Counted from the first letter of the stretch, positions 1 to 8,958 are shown. The stretch is 64,000 nucleotides of DNA from Aequorivita viscosa (GCF_900106795.1 NZ_FNNS01000003.1:62001-126000); one strand, 5' to 3'. Notes: generated from the sequence alone by a model not told the origin. Numbers and translations are program-made.

Positions 1-2837
1 TAATGAATGACGAATTACACGCTATAGAGGGAAAACCTTTCAAATTACAAGTACGAACCGATGGCACCACAGTTCCAGAAAGCGCTAGTATCCTTTTTAA
101 TGGCGAAACCTATTATATGCAGCAAAATGGGCCAGGTTTGTTTGAATATACCTTTCAACAGCCCGACGAACCTATCGACTTTAGATTTAAAGCCAATAAA
201 GTGAATTCAAGAAACTATATCCTGGATGTTGTAAAAACGCCTTCGCTTTTGAATTTTGAAATGTTGCTCGATTATCCGAGCTATACCAATAAAGCAGACG
301 AAGTTTTAAAAGGAAATGGAAACGCAGTAGTGCCCGAAGGAACAAAGGTGAAGTGGAAAATCGCGACCAAAAATACAAATGCGGTTAATTTGAAAACAGC
401 CGATACTTCCTTTTTATTCACTTCGAATGGAACGGACTTCAATTTTGAAAAGGGAATCTATACGAAACTAGATTATGCAATTACTACTTCAAATGAAAAC
501 TTGGTGGATTACGAAAATTTAGCATTTACGCTTAATGTAATCAAGGATCAATTTCCTGAAATTGACGTGCAATCAAAAACCGACAGTACCAATAGCCAAC
601 GCATCTTTTTTCTAGGTCGTGTTTCTGATGACTATGGGCTTACAAAACTTCGAGTTGTATATTATCCTGAAGGTGACGAAAAAAATGCGATGTTTGAATC
701 GTTACCTGGAAGTAGAACTAATTTTGATCAATTCACTTTTGTTTTCCCAGGAAATCTCGAATTGGAAGATGGGGTTTCGTATGAATATTATTTTCAGGTG
801 TTTGACAATGATGCTATTCATAATTTTAAATCGTCTAAATCTGGAATTTATTCTTTTCGAAAGTTAACTACAGATGAGATTGAAAACGAACAACTTCAAA
901 ACCAACACAAGGCCATTCAAGGCATGGATAAGTCTTTGGAGGAAATGAAACAGGATCAAAAGGTTTTGGACGAAATTTCTAGAAATCAGAAGGAGAAGAA
1001 TGAATTGAATTTCAACGATAGAATAAAACTTGAGAACTTTATCCAAAGGCAACAGCAGCAAGAGGAGATGATGAAGGATTTTTCAAAGAAGCTAAAAGAA
1101 GACCTTAAAAACTTTCAACCCGAAAATAAAGATCAAGACCCGTTTAAAGAACAACTTGAGAAACGTTTGGATGAAAATGAAGAGCGGCTTAAGGAGAATG
1201 AAAAACTACTTGATGAGCTCGAAAAACTTCAGGATAAAATTCAAATGGAAGAACTGACTGAAAAACTTGAGAAGCTATCGAAACAAAATAAAAATCAAGA
1301 AAGAAATCTTGAGCAGTTACTTGAACTTACCAAACGTTATTACGTAGAAAAGAAAGCTGAAAAACTTGCTGAGGAGTTATTCAAGTTGGGTGAGAAGCAG
1401 GAAAAACTTTCTGAGAAGTCTGAAGAAGAAAACACCAAGGAAGCTCAAGAAGAACTCAACCAAGCTTTTGAAGAGTACAAAGAGCAGATGAAAGAATTAC
1501 AAGAGGAAAATGAAACTTTAAAAAAGCCTCTCGATATTCCACAAGACAAGCCTGCCGAAGAAGAGGTTGATGAGGAGCAGGAAAAAGCTACTGATAAATT
1601 AGAAGAGCAAGACGCCAAGGGAGCTTCTGAAAGTCAAAAGAAGGCTGGAAAGAAGATGAAGCAAATGAGTCAAAAAATGCAACAGCAAATGATGTCTGGC
1701 CAAATGGAAACATTAGATGAGGACGTTAAAATGCTTAGACAGATCCTCGATAATCTCGTGGTATTCTCTTCCCGTCAGGAAGATTTAATGGAAAAATTTA
1801 AATCGATTAACTACGGGAATCCAGTTTTTGGTAAGTTGCTTAATGTTCAGAATGAATTAAAAGTCAACTTTGAACATGTTGACGACAGTTTGTTCGCCCT
1901 ATCACTACGTCAACCGTTATTGGGAGATGAAATCAATTCAAAACTTACTGATATACAGTATAATATTGAAAAGTCTTTAGACCGGTTGGCTCAAAACAAT
2001 ACAAGGCAAGGTGTTGGTAATCAACAATATACAATGATGGGTTCCAATGATTTAGCTGTACTTCTTGATGAGCTATTAGGAAATATGCAAATGCAGATGC
2101 AAATGGCCTCAGGTTCTGGTTCTGGTTCTGGTGAAGGTCCGCCTAGTCCGGGTTCTGGAAGTGGAGGAGGGTTTCAACTCCCTGACATTATTAAGAAACA
2201 GGAAAGCTTAAGTGAAAAAATGGAGGAAGGTTTGCAAAAAGGTGAGAAAGGCAAGGGTGAAGGAGAAGGTCAAGGAGAAGGTCAAGGTGAAGGAGAAGGT
2301 CCAGGTGAAGGTCAAGGTGAAGGAAGTGAAGGCGAAGGGGGTGATGGCAAGGATGGCAAGGATGGCAAAAACGGCCAGCAACAAGGAGGTAAAGAGGGTG
2401 AAGGTGTCAGTGGAGATAACGAGGGCATGAATGGCGAATTATTTGAAATTTATAAACAGCAACAATTACTTCGTCAGCAATTGCAAGACAGGCTGAATCA
2501 AAGTGGTGTTAAAGGAATCGGTGCCGAACTTCTTAAAAAGATGGAAGGAATCGAGCAACAATTGTTAGACAAAGGTTTCAATAAAAATACGCTACAGGAT
2601 ATGTTAAATCTAAAGCACGAACTTTTAAAGTTAGATGAAGCTGTTTTGGAGCAAGGACAGGAAAGTAGAAGAGAGGCTCAAACCAATAGAAAATCGTTTA
2701 GAAACGATGCAACCTTGAGCCCTGAGGAAATTAAAAATTATTTTAATACTACTGAAATTTTAAATCGCGAGGCTTTACCTTTGCGCCAGGACTATAAGAT
2801 TAAGGTTCAAGATTATTTTAAAAACGCAAATGATTGA
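1..2837 (+). CDS. DUF4175 family protein, 5' partial
   Basis: The reading frame is open from the left edge, and the first ATG (position 3) is probably internal: family members are about 1100 residues and begin with membrane helices that are missing here. What is visible is 944 residues: a beta-rich, Ig-like first third (about 1-290), then a highly charged Lys/Glu/Gln coiled-coil stretch (about 290-570), then a Gly/Ser and Gly-Glu-Gln low-complexity segment (about 700-810), and a helical Gln-rich C-terminus. Family knowledge: conserved in Bacteroidota, probably inner-membrane anchored with a large periplasmic part; function unknown. It overlaps the ybeY start by 8 bp, so the two are translationally linked. 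The family call is from overall architecture and neighbourhood, not a profile search. Confidence 0.75.
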   Translation, partial: MNDELHAIEGKPFKLQVRTDGTTVPESASILFNGETYYMQQNGPGLFEYTFQQPDEPIDFRFKANKVNSRNYILDVVKTPSLLNFEMLLDYPSYTNKADEVLKGNGNAVVPEGTKVKWKIATKNTNAVNLKTADTSFLFTSNGTDFNFEKGIYTKLDYAITTSNENLVDYENLAFTLNVIKDQFPEIDVQSKTDSTNSQRIFFLGRVSDDYGLTKLRVVYYPEGDEKNAMFESLPGSRTNFDQFTFVFPGNLELEDGVSYEYYFQVFDNDAIHNFKSSKSGIYSFRKLTTDEIENEQLQNQHKAIQGMDKSLEEMKQDQKVLDEISRNQKEKNELNFNDRIKLENFIQRQQQQEEMMKDFSKKLKEDLKNFQPENKDQDPFKEQLEKRLDENEERLKENEKLLDELEKLQDKIQMEELTEKLEKLSKQNKNQERNLEQLLELTKRYYVEKKAEKLAEELFKLGEKQEKLSEKSEEENTKEAQEELNQAFEEYKEQMKELQEENETLKKPLDIPQDKPAEEEVDEEQEKATDKLEEQDAKGASESQKKAGKKMKQMSQKMQQQMMSGQMETLDEDVKMLRQILDNLVVFSSRQEDLMEKFKSINYGNPVFGKLLNVQNELKVNFEHVDDSLFALSLRQPLLGDEINSKLTDIQYNIEKSLDRLAQNNTRQGVGNQQYTMMGSNDLAVLLDELLGNMQMQMQMASGSGSGSGEGPPSPGSGSGGGFQLPDIIKKQESLSEKMEEGLQKGEKGKGEGEGQGEGQGEGEGPGEGQGEGSEGEGGDGKDGKDGKNGQQQGGKEGEGVSGDNEGMNGELFEIYKQQQLLRQQLQDRLNQSGVKGIGAELLKKMEGIEQQLLDKGFNKNTLQDMLNLKHELLKLDEAVLEQGQESRREAQTNRKSFRNDATLSPEEIKNYFNTTEILNREALPLRQDYKIKVQDYFKNAND
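2116..2420 (+). repeat. Low-complexity Gly/Ser/Glu/Gln-coding repeat
   Basis: Within the DUF4175 gene, short runs of ggttct and then of ggtgaa/ggtcaa/ggagaa hexamers encode Ser-Gly repeats followed by Gly-Glu-Gly-Gln repeats and a short Gly-Asp/Lys series (GKDGKDGKNG). Near-identical hexamers make slipped-strand length variation likely. The frame stays open throughout. Confidence 0.8.
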
Positions 2838-3252
2838 TTTTTCTTTCGATACCGAATTCGAACTTCAAGAGCAAGATCGCTTAAAAGATTGGATAGCTAA
2901 CACAATTAATTCTGAGGGTCTCGAACTCGGGGAAATTAGTTATGTGTTTTGTGATGATGATTACCTTCATAAATTGAATGTAGAGTTTCTCGGACACGAT
3001 ACCTTAACAGACATCATTAGTTTTGATTATGGAATGGGTAGACAGGTGAATGGTGAAATTTTTATTTCGGTTGAGCGTGTTGCTGAAAATGCAATAACTT
3101 ATAATGTCCCTTTTGAAAAGGAACTTCATAGAGTAATTATTCACGGCATTCTTCATTATTGTGGTTATAAGGATAAAACCAGTGACGAGGAGAATAATAT
3201 GCGTTTTTTAGAAGACAAAGCAATGTCTAAATTGGGGTTTGACTATTCTTAG
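2830..3252 (+). CDS. ybeY: Endoribonuclease YbeY (rRNA maturation factor)
   Basis: 140 residues, the normal length for YbeY, a metal-dependent endoribonuclease acting in 16S rRNA 3'-end maturation and ribosome quality control. The signature is near the C-terminus: HGILHYCGYKD at residues 105-115, with preceding DTLTDIISFDY (57-67). Most families have three His ligands (HxxxHxxxxxH); here they read H105, H109 and D115, so the third position is Asp. I believe this Asp variant is usual in Bacteroidota, but cannot check. The ATG at 2830 overlaps the end of the DUF4175 gene by 8 bp. mnmG follows with its own promoter-like element. Confidence 0.93.
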   Translation: MIDFSFDTEFELQEQDRLKDWIANTINSEGLELGEISYVFCDDDYLHKLNVEFLGHDTLTDIISFDYGMGRQVNGEIFISVERVAENAITYNVPFEKELHRVIIHGILHYCGYKDKTSDEENNMRFLEDKAMSKLGFDYS

Positions 3253-3264
3253 ATTTGTGTTAAA

Positions 3265-3297
3265 CTTGTTTATCTCCAGATAATTATCGTACTTTTG
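3265..3297 (+). promoter_or_regulatory. Bacteroidota-type promoter for mnmG
   Basis: CTTG at 3265-3268 (3 of 4 match to -33 TTTG), a 21-bp spacer, then TACTTTTG at 3290-3297 (full match to TAnnTTTG). Transcription would start near 3304 and the leader would include the parS-like palindrome before the mnmG ATG at 3362. Confidence 0.6.
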
Positions 3298-3326
3298 TGT
3301 CCTTTTTTTATCATCCTAGTGGAATT

Positions 3327-3348
3327 AATTGTTCCACGTGGAACAATT
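3327..3348. promoter_or_regulatory. parS-like ParB binding site (left of mnmG)
   Basis: A perfect 22-bp palindrome. Its 16-bp core TGTTCCACGTGGAACA (3330-3345) matches the widely conserved chromosomal parS consensus TGTTnCACGTGaAACA at 15 of 16 positions. It lies in the mnmG leader. A second site is at 5240-5255. parS sites recruit ParB for origin segregation and are concentrated near the replication origin. Confidence 0.85.
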
Positions 3349-3361
3349 TAAATTTATACCG

Positions 3362-5233
3362 ATGTTTTCCAAAGAATATGATGTAATTGTAGTAGGTGGT
3401 GGTCACGCAGGTTCCGAAGCAGCAGCAGCTGCAGCTAACTTGAGTTCAAAAACATTATTGGTTACCATGAACTTACAGTCTATTGCTCAAATGAGCTGTA
3501 ATCCCGCTATGGGTGGTATAGCCAAAGGCCAGATTGTTCGCGAAATTGATGCCTTAGGCGGTTATAGCGGTATTGTTTCAGATAAAACAGCCATTCAGTT
3601 TAAAATGCTTAATAAGTCTAAAGGGCCTGCTATGTGGAGCCCAAGAGTTCAAAGCGACCGAATGCGGTTTGCTGAAGCTTGGCGATTGCAATTGGAAAGT
3701 TTGCCTAATCTTGATTTCTATCAAGAAATGATTTCGGGTATTATTGTTGAAAATAGAGTGGTAAAAGGAGTTAGAACTTCGCTTGGATTAGAAATCCGTG
3801 CCAAAGCTGTTGTGCTTACTAATGGAACTTTTTTAAATGGCTTGATTCATATTGGCGATAAACAATTTGGTGGGGGTAGAGCTGGCGAATCTGCTTCTAC
3901 TGGAATTACCAAGGATTTAACCGATTTAGGTTTTGAAGCTGGCAGAATGAAGACTGGTACGCCTCCTCGTGTTGATGGTCGTTCTTTAGATTTTTCTAAA
4001 ATGATTGAACAACCAGGAGATGAAGTTCCTGAAAAGTTCTCTTTTCTGGATGCGACTAAACCACTCACAAAACAAAGATCTTGTTACATTACGCATACAA
4101 GTTTGGAAGTTCATGATCTTTTACGCGAAGGTTTTGATAGGTCGCCAATGTTTAATGGGGCTATTCAAAGTTTAGGTCCGAGATATTGTCCGTCAATTGA
4201 AGATAAAATAAATCGTTTTGCAGATAAGGATAGACATCAAATTTTTGTTGAACCAGAAGGTTGGGATACGGTAGAGTGTTATGTAAATGGCTTTTCTACT
4301 TCCTTGCCCGAAGATGTTCAATTTAAGGCTTTGAGTCGTGTTGCGGGATTTGAAAATGTTAAGTTTTTCCGTCCGGGATATGCTATTGAATATGATTTTT
4401 TCCCACCTACACAATTAAAACATACACTCGAAACTAAGTTGGTTTCTGGATTGTATTTCGCTGGTCAGATTAATGGAACTACTGGCTATGAAGAAGCAGC
4501 TTCACAAGGATTAATGGCTGGATTTAATGCGCATTTAAAAATTCGTGAAAAGGATCCGTTTATTCTTCGGAGAGATGAAGCGTATATTGGTGTTTTAATC
4601 GATGATTTAATTACTAAAGGTACCGAAGAGCCGTATCGAATGTTTACTTCAAGGGCGGAATATAGAACTTTGTTGCGCCAAGACAATGCCGATTTCCGTC
4701 TTACTCCAAAGTCGTTTGAAATTGGATTGGCTACAGAAGAGCGTATGCGAAAGATGGAAAACAAGAAGAATAAGTCTGTTGGATTCGTCAACTTTTTTAA
4801 AGAAACGAGTGTTTCACCTGAAGAGATCAATCAGATTTTTGAACGAAGAAACTCTGCTTTGGTTTCTCAAAGTGATAAAATGTTTAAGTTTTTTTCGCGT
4901 CCAGAAGTTACAATGGAGGATATGAAAACAATTCCATCGGTTGCAGATTACATTGAACAACATGAATTGGATTCTGAAATAATTCAACAAGCAGAAGTAC
5001 AAGTTAAGTACTCTGGCTATATTGAAAAGGAAAAAAACAATGCCGATAAATTACATCGTTTAGAGGGTTTAAAAATTCCTGAGAATTTTGATTATTCAAA
5101 ATTAAAATCACTTTCGTACGAAGCGCGTGAAAAACTTTCTAAAATTAGACCTGTCACTGTTTCACAAGCTTCGCGAATTAGCGGCGTTTCCCCAAATGAT
5201 GTATCAGTCCTTTTAGTGTATATGGGTCGTTAA
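3362..5233 (+). CDS. mnmG: tRNA uridine-5-carboxymethylaminomethyl modification enzyme MnmG (GidA)
   Basis: FAD/NADH-dependent subunit that, with MnmE, installs cmnm5 at wobble U34 of certain tRNAs in the cytoplasm. 623 residues from the ATG at 3362, the usual length. The dinucleotide-binding motif VVGGGHAGSEAA lies at about residues 8-19; the two functional Cys are present in MSCNPAMGG and GPRYCPSIEDK; the FAD-binding NGTTGYEEAASQG is at about 376-388. A longer form from TTG at 3329 would begin MFHVEQ, but those residues are simply the translated parS palindrome, so I take 3362. parS-like sites flank the gene. In many bacteria this gene sits close to the origin. Confidence 0.97.
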   Translation: MFSKEYDVIVVGGGHAGSEAAAAAANLSSKTLLVTMNLQSIAQMSCNPAMGGIAKGQIVREIDALGGYSGIVSDKTAIQFKMLNKSKGPAMWSPRVQSDRMRFAEAWRLQLESLPNLDFYQEMISGIIVENRVVKGVRTSLGLEIRAKAVVLTNGTFLNGLIHIGDKQFGGGRAGESASTGITKDLTDLGFEAGRMKTGTPPRVDGRSLDFSKMIEQPGDEVPEKFSFLDATKPLTKQRSCYITHTSLEVHDLLREGFDRSPMFNGAIQSLGPRYCPSIEDKINRFADKDRHQIFVEPEGWDTVECYVNGFSTSLPEDVQFKALSRVAGFENVKFFRPGYAIEYDFFPPTQLKHTLETKLVSGLYFAGQINGTTGYEEAASQGLMAGFNAHLKIREKDPFILRRDEAYIGVLIDDLITKGTEEPYRMFTSRAEYRTLLRQDNADFRLTPKSFEIGLATEERMRKMENKKNKSVGFVNFFKETSVSPEEINQIFERRNSALVSQSDKMFKFFSRPEVTMEDMKTIPSVADYIEQHELDSEIIQQAEVQVKYSGYIEKEKNNADKLHRLEGLKIPENFDYSKLKSLSYEAREKLSKIRPVTVSQASRISGVSPNDVSVLLVYMGR

Positions 5234-5239
5234 ACGCGT

Positions 5240-5255
5240 TGTTCCACGTGAAACA
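5240..5255. promoter_or_regulatory. parS-like ParB binding site (right of mnmG)
   Basis: TGTTCCACGTGAAACA, an exact match to the general parS consensus TGTTnCACGTGAAACA. It begins 6 bp after the mnmG stop codon and 1910 bp from the left site. One arm differs by a single base from a perfect palindrome. Confidence 0.88.
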
Positions 5256-5293
5256 ATTATAATTCATAACTATATTCAATCTAAAATTTATTA

Positions 5294-6136
5294 GTGAATC
5301 ATTTTGATAACTATTTAAAAACAAAAGATTTTTTAGTCTCTGGCGAATCATTCGATTTGGTTTATGATAAGGAACTAGATCTATTAAAAACCGTTCCCCA
5401 ACCAAAATTGAAGGAACTTGGGCGATATTACGAAAGTGAAGATTACATTTCACACACCGACGAGAAGAAAGGCTTACTTTCTAGCGTATATCAATTAGTA
5501 AAGAAGTGGTCGCTTCGAAATAAAACTAAATTGATTTTCACTCAAAATTCAGGAGTGGGTTCTTTACTAGATGTGGGTGCGGGAACAGGAGATTTCTTGA
5601 AGGTTGCTAAGGAAAGTGCATGGAAAGTGCAAGGAATGGAACCCAATACAAAAGCAAGATCTTTAGCTTTGGAAAAAGGAATTGTTTTAAAGAATTCCCT
5701 TGATGAATTTAAAGGTGAACAATTTGATGTAGTCACCCTCTGGCATGTATTGGAGCATATTCCAAACTTAGACGAAACTATTTCCATTTTGACCGATTTG
5801 GTAAAACCAGGTGGAAGCTTAATTATCGCTGTTCCAAATTACAAAAGTTTTGACGCAACCTATTATGGTAATTTTTGGGCTGCCTATGATGTGCCAAGAC
5901 ACTTATGGCATTTTTCGAAAATAGCAATTGAAGAGTTATTTTCCGTAAATTTTAAAATGGAAAAAATAAAGCCAATGGTTTTCGATTCCTTTTACGTGAG
6001 CTTACTTTCAGAAAAATATAAGACAGGAAAGTCTTTTTCTTTAAAAGCATTTTGGATCGGCCTTAAATCAAATTTGAAGGGAAATACATCAAAAGAGTAT
6101 TCTTCGCACATTTATTGTCTACGAAAAGTGAAATAA
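5294..6136 (+). CDS. Class I SAM-dependent methyltransferase
   Basis: 280 residues with GTG as the likely start (5294), since no nearer ATG keeps the N-terminus. The SAM-binding motif LLDVGAGTGDF is at residues 91-101, the acidic ribose-binding Glu is in GMEPNTK (about 114-120), and the post-motif region reads HVLEHIPNLDE (151-161), typical of Methyltransf_11/23 enzymes. The N-terminal 50 residues contain YYESEDYISH, which is common in Bacteroidota methyltransferases of this type. The substrate is unknown. It stands alone between mnmG and the convergent holB, and the parS-like site lies in its leader. Confidence 0.85.
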   Translation: MNHFDNYLKTKDFLVSGESFDLVYDKELDLLKTVPQPKLKELGRYYESEDYISHTDEKKGLLSSVYQLVKKWSLRNKTKLIFTQNSGVGSLLDVGAGTGDFLKVAKESAWKVQGMEPNTKARSLALEKGIVLKNSLDEFKGEQFDVVTLWHVLEHIPNLDETISILTDLVKPGGSLIIAVPNYKSFDATYYGNFWAAYDVPRHLWHFSKIAIEELFSVNFKMEKIKPMVFDSFYVSLLSEKYKTGKSFSLKAFWIGLKSNLKGNTSKEYSSHIYCLRKVK

Positions 6137-6280
6137 GCTGTTTTAAAGCGATTTCAGGCGTTTTTGTTACGTGTATGGTGTTTCGCATCGCTGATTTTAA
6201 TTTATTTCAAATAAAACAAGCTAATCAGCTTCTTTTTAATCAACAATTCTTATGAATTTTAAAATACAGATAAAATTAAC

Positions 6281-7441
6281 TTATACTAATTCGCGAGTGT
6301 GAATGAGACGCGTTAATTTAATAGAGAGGTCTGTGAATATAATTTTTCCATTTCCATTTCGCTCTATGTGATAAGAAGCTTCTTCTAAAGCTGCGGTGAT
6401 CTCAAAAATATTGTTTTGATGTACGAATGGTGAAAATTTTGACAAAGAAAAACTTTGATCGCTCGCTATGAAAAAAGTTAAACTGTCTGCTTGATAGTTT
6501 TGTAACATTGCCTGTCTAAAAACTTCAAGACAATACGCTAGAAACTTCTTCTGTGTTTCTCGTCCCTGACTGGCGAGTTCATCGCTCCAATCGAGTAAAT
6601 TATTTATGGCACCTTTATTTCCTTTTGCTCTAAATGCTGTTCTCACCCAACTTATAAACCATTTTTCAAAAATTTGGTCTTCTCCAGATTCTTGTAATAA
6701 CTGTAACGCCTTATTGTAATCTCCGCGAGCCCTTCTTGAAGTTTGGAGCGCAATGGTTTCTTGAACTTTAAGGTTTTTTACTAATCCTTCGGCAATATCG
6801 GCTTCAGAAAGTAGTGGAAAATGAAGTTTTTGGCAACGCGAATGTATGGTTGTTAGTATTTTACCTTCATTTTCAGTAAGTAATAGCAGTACGGTTTTGT
6901 TTGAGGGTTCTTCAATGAGCTTCAGGATTTTATTCGAACATTCACTGTTCATGTTTTCTGCCATCCAAATAATCATCACTTTATAACCGCCTTCAAACGC
7001 CTTTAACGACAGCTTTTTTGAAATCTGTTCGGCTTCATACTTACTAATGTTTCCTTGCTTCTTTTCAATCCCAAGGTTTTGTAACCATTCAAAAAGTGAA
7101 GCGTACGGGTTTTCCAACACGAACTTTCTCCATTGATCGGCATAATTGTCTGAAATGGCATTCTTTTTTACAATATCACTTGTATTTACCGGATATACAA
7201 AATGCAAATCGGGATGCGCTAGTCGGGAAACCTTATTTTTTGATTGAATATATTCTGGACTTCCTTTTTCAAACTGGCGAGACAATAATTCTGAAGCATA
7301 CGCCAACGCCATTGGTAATAATCCACTGCCATTAATTCCACAAAAAAGTTGTGCATGCGGAATTCGACCGTTTTCAACTGTAGTTGATAGGTGGGCTTTT
7401 AAATGCTGATTGCCGATTACTTCTGAAAAATCCATACGCAA
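6281..7441 (-). CDS. holB: DNA polymerase III subunit delta'
   Basis: Clamp-loader subunit, about 385 residues. The N-terminus reads MDFSEVIGNQHLKAHL followed by IPHAQLFCGINGSG, a degenerate Walker A lacking the Lys-Thr/Ser, as expected for the non-ATP-binding delta' subunit. The conserved CSNKILKLIEEPSNKT stretch (KxLEEP motif) and the sensor-like HSRCQKL (about 200-206) are present. The zinc-module Cys set of proteobacterial delta' is not seen, as is usual in Bacteroidota. The start may be the ATG at 7441 or two codons downstream (MDFSEV). The gene is divergent from pgk and convergent with the methyltransferase. Confidence 0.9.
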   Translation of the reverse strand: MRMDFSEVIGNQHLKAHLSTTVENGRIPHAQLFCGINGSGLLPMALAYASELLSRQFEKGSPEYIQSKNKVSRLAHPDLHFVYPVNTSDIVKKNAISDNYADQWRKFVLENPYASLFEWLQNLGIEKKQGNISKYEAEQISKKLSLKAFEGGYKVMIIWMAENMNSECSNKILKLIEEPSNKTVLLLLTENEGKILTTIHSRCQKLHFPLLSEADIAEGLVKNLKVQETIALQTSRRARGDYNKALQLLQESGEDQIFEKWFISWVRTAFRAKGNKGAINNLLDWSDELASQGRETQKKFLAYCLEVFRQAMLQNYQADSLTFFIASDQSFSLSKFSPFVHQNNIFEITAALEEASYHIERNGNGKIIFTDLSIKLTRLIHTRELV

Positions 7442-7561
7442 ATCTAAACAATTTTTAACTCTACATAATACAGCTAAGCTTATTCCATCCCTCGGTGGCT
7501 ACGTAATAATTGTTAAATATTTTTGCGAAATGATTTTAAACCTTCATTATTGCTAAAGGAC

Positions 7562-7569
7562 TATATTTG
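7562..7569 (+). promoter_or_regulatory. -7 element for pgk
   Basis: TATATTTG, a full match to TAnnTTTG, 18 bp before the pgk ATG. No good TTTG is found 19-21 bp upstream, so the -33 element is degenerate. Confidence 0.5.
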
Positions 7570-7587
7570 TACTATAAAACAATCACC

Positions 7588-8772
7588 ATGAAAACAGTAA
7601 ATGACATAGATTTTAAAGGTAAAACAGCACTTATTCGAGTAGATTTTAATGTTCCACTAGATGAAGAGCTGAATGTAACCGATGATACCAGAATTAGAGC
7701 TGCAAAACCAACCATTTTGAAAATTATGGAAGATGGCGGGAGTTGTGTTTTAATGTCGCACCTTGGACGTCCGAAAAACAGAGAAAACGAATTCTCTTTA
7801 AAGCACATTATCAGTCCGTTATCTGATATTCTTGGCATTCAAGTGAAATTTATTGACGACTGTGTTGGCGTTGATGTAGAAAAGGTTGTTTCGAATCTTC
7901 AATCGGGTGAGATTTTATTATTAGAAAATTTGCGTTACCATCCCGAAGAAACGCAAGGAGATGTAGCGTTTGCTGAAAAACTTTCAAAATTTGGTGATGT
8001 ATATGTAAATGATGCCTTCGGAACAGCCCATAGAGCACACGCTTCTACAGCTGTTATAGCCGATTTTTTTCCTGAAAACAAATGTTTTGGATTGCTGTTG
8101 GCCTCAGAAATAGAAAGCGTTAAAAAGGTATTAGAAAACAACGAAAAGCCTGTTACGGCAATTATAGGCGGAGCTAAAGTTTCTTCAAAAATCACCATTA
8201 TTGAAAATATTCTTGATAAAATAGACCATTTAATTATCGGTGGAGGAATGGCTTTTACTTTTATTAAAGCGCAAGGCGGAGCTATTGGAGATTCGTTAGT
8301 TGAAGAAGATAAACAAGACTTAGCACTCGAAATATTAGAAAAGGCAAAACAGAAAGGCGTTTCAGTTCATCTTCCTGTTGATGCCGTAATAGCCGATAGT
8401 TTTTCGGCAACGGCAAATACAAAAATTTCAGCGATAAATAATATTCCAGACGGATGGATGGGCTTGGATGCAGGACCTGAAACCAATGATCTTTTTAGTG
8501 AAGTTATAGACAAATCGAAGACTATACTGTGGAATGGCCCTGTAGGCGTTTTTGAAATGGAAAAATTTGCAGAAGGCACAAAATCGTTAGGACTTAGCAT
8601 TGCAAAAGCAACAAAAAATGGAGCGTTTTCGCTAGTAGGTGGTGGCGATTCTGTATCGGCTGTTCAACAGTTTAATTTGACCGATAAAGTAAGCTATGTT
8701 TCAACTGGCGGAGGAGCTATGTTGGAGATGTTAGAAGGAAAAACGTTACCAGGAATCAAAGCGTTGTCTTAA
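7588..8772 (+). CDS. pgk: Phosphoglycerate kinase
   Basis: Transfers the acyl phosphate of 1,3-bisphosphoglycerate to ADP in glycolysis; cytoplasmic. 394 residues from the ATG at 7588 (MKTVNDIDFKGK), the usual size. The N-terminal signature ALIRVDFNVPLDE, the basic substrate loop MSHLGRPK, the NDAFGTAHRAHAST motif and the C-terminal nucleotide loop GGGDSVSAV are all present. A longer frame from TTG at 7567 would add seven residues overlapping the -7 promoter element, so it was not used. It is a single gene, divergent from holB. Confidence 0.98.
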   Translation: MKTVNDIDFKGKTALIRVDFNVPLDEELNVTDDTRIRAAKPTILKIMEDGGSCVLMSHLGRPKNRENEFSLKHIISPLSDILGIQVKFIDDCVGVDVEKVVSNLQSGEILLLENLRYHPEETQGDVAFAEKLSKFGDVYVNDAFGTAHRAHASTAVIADFFPENKCFGLLLASEIESVKKVLENNEKPVTAIIGGAKVSSKITIIENILDKIDHLIIGGGMAFTFIKAQGGAIGDSLVEEDKQDLALEILEKAKQKGVSVHLPVDAVIADSFSATANTKISAINNIPDGWMGLDAGPETNDLFSEVIDKSKTILWNGPVGVFEMEKFAEGTKSLGLSIAKATKNGAFSLVGGGDSVSAVQQFNLTDKVSYVSTGGGAMLEMLEGKTLPGIKALS

Positions 8773-8813
8773 TTGTTATAAAATTCTGTAACACAGGTTG
8801 TTTGATACGATAA

Positions 8814-8844
8814 TTTGTATACTTTCGAAGAATTATTATTTTTG
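8814..8844 (+). promoter_or_regulatory. Bacteroidota-type promoter for the lytic transglycosylase
   Basis: TTTG at 8814-8817, a 19-bp spacer, and TATTTTTG at 8837-8844: full matches to both the -33 and -7 elements. It gives a leader of roughly 108 nt before the ATG at 8959. Confidence 0.7.
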
Positions 8845-8958
8845 ATATAATTTATTTGTCAAATAGCAGTTTATATCCATACATATTGCGGATTAGACTT
8901 GATAAACAAACAGATTAAGGCGAATTCAATTGTTATCCTAAAACACAATAAAAAGCTG

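Noticed and set aside
2212-2430. A 72-codon Lys/Val-rich frame in the DUF4175 gene
   Set aside because: It is a +1-type shadow of the hexamer repeats; its composition simply mirrors the repeat in another frame.
6218-6231. Small hairpin AAGCT-AATC-AGCTT followed by a short T-run between the methyltransferase and holB genes
   Set aside because: A 5-bp AT-rich stem is too weak to call as a terminator.
7567-7587. TTG start for pgk with seven extra residues
   Set aside because: It overlaps the -7 promoter element, and the family starts at MKTVND.
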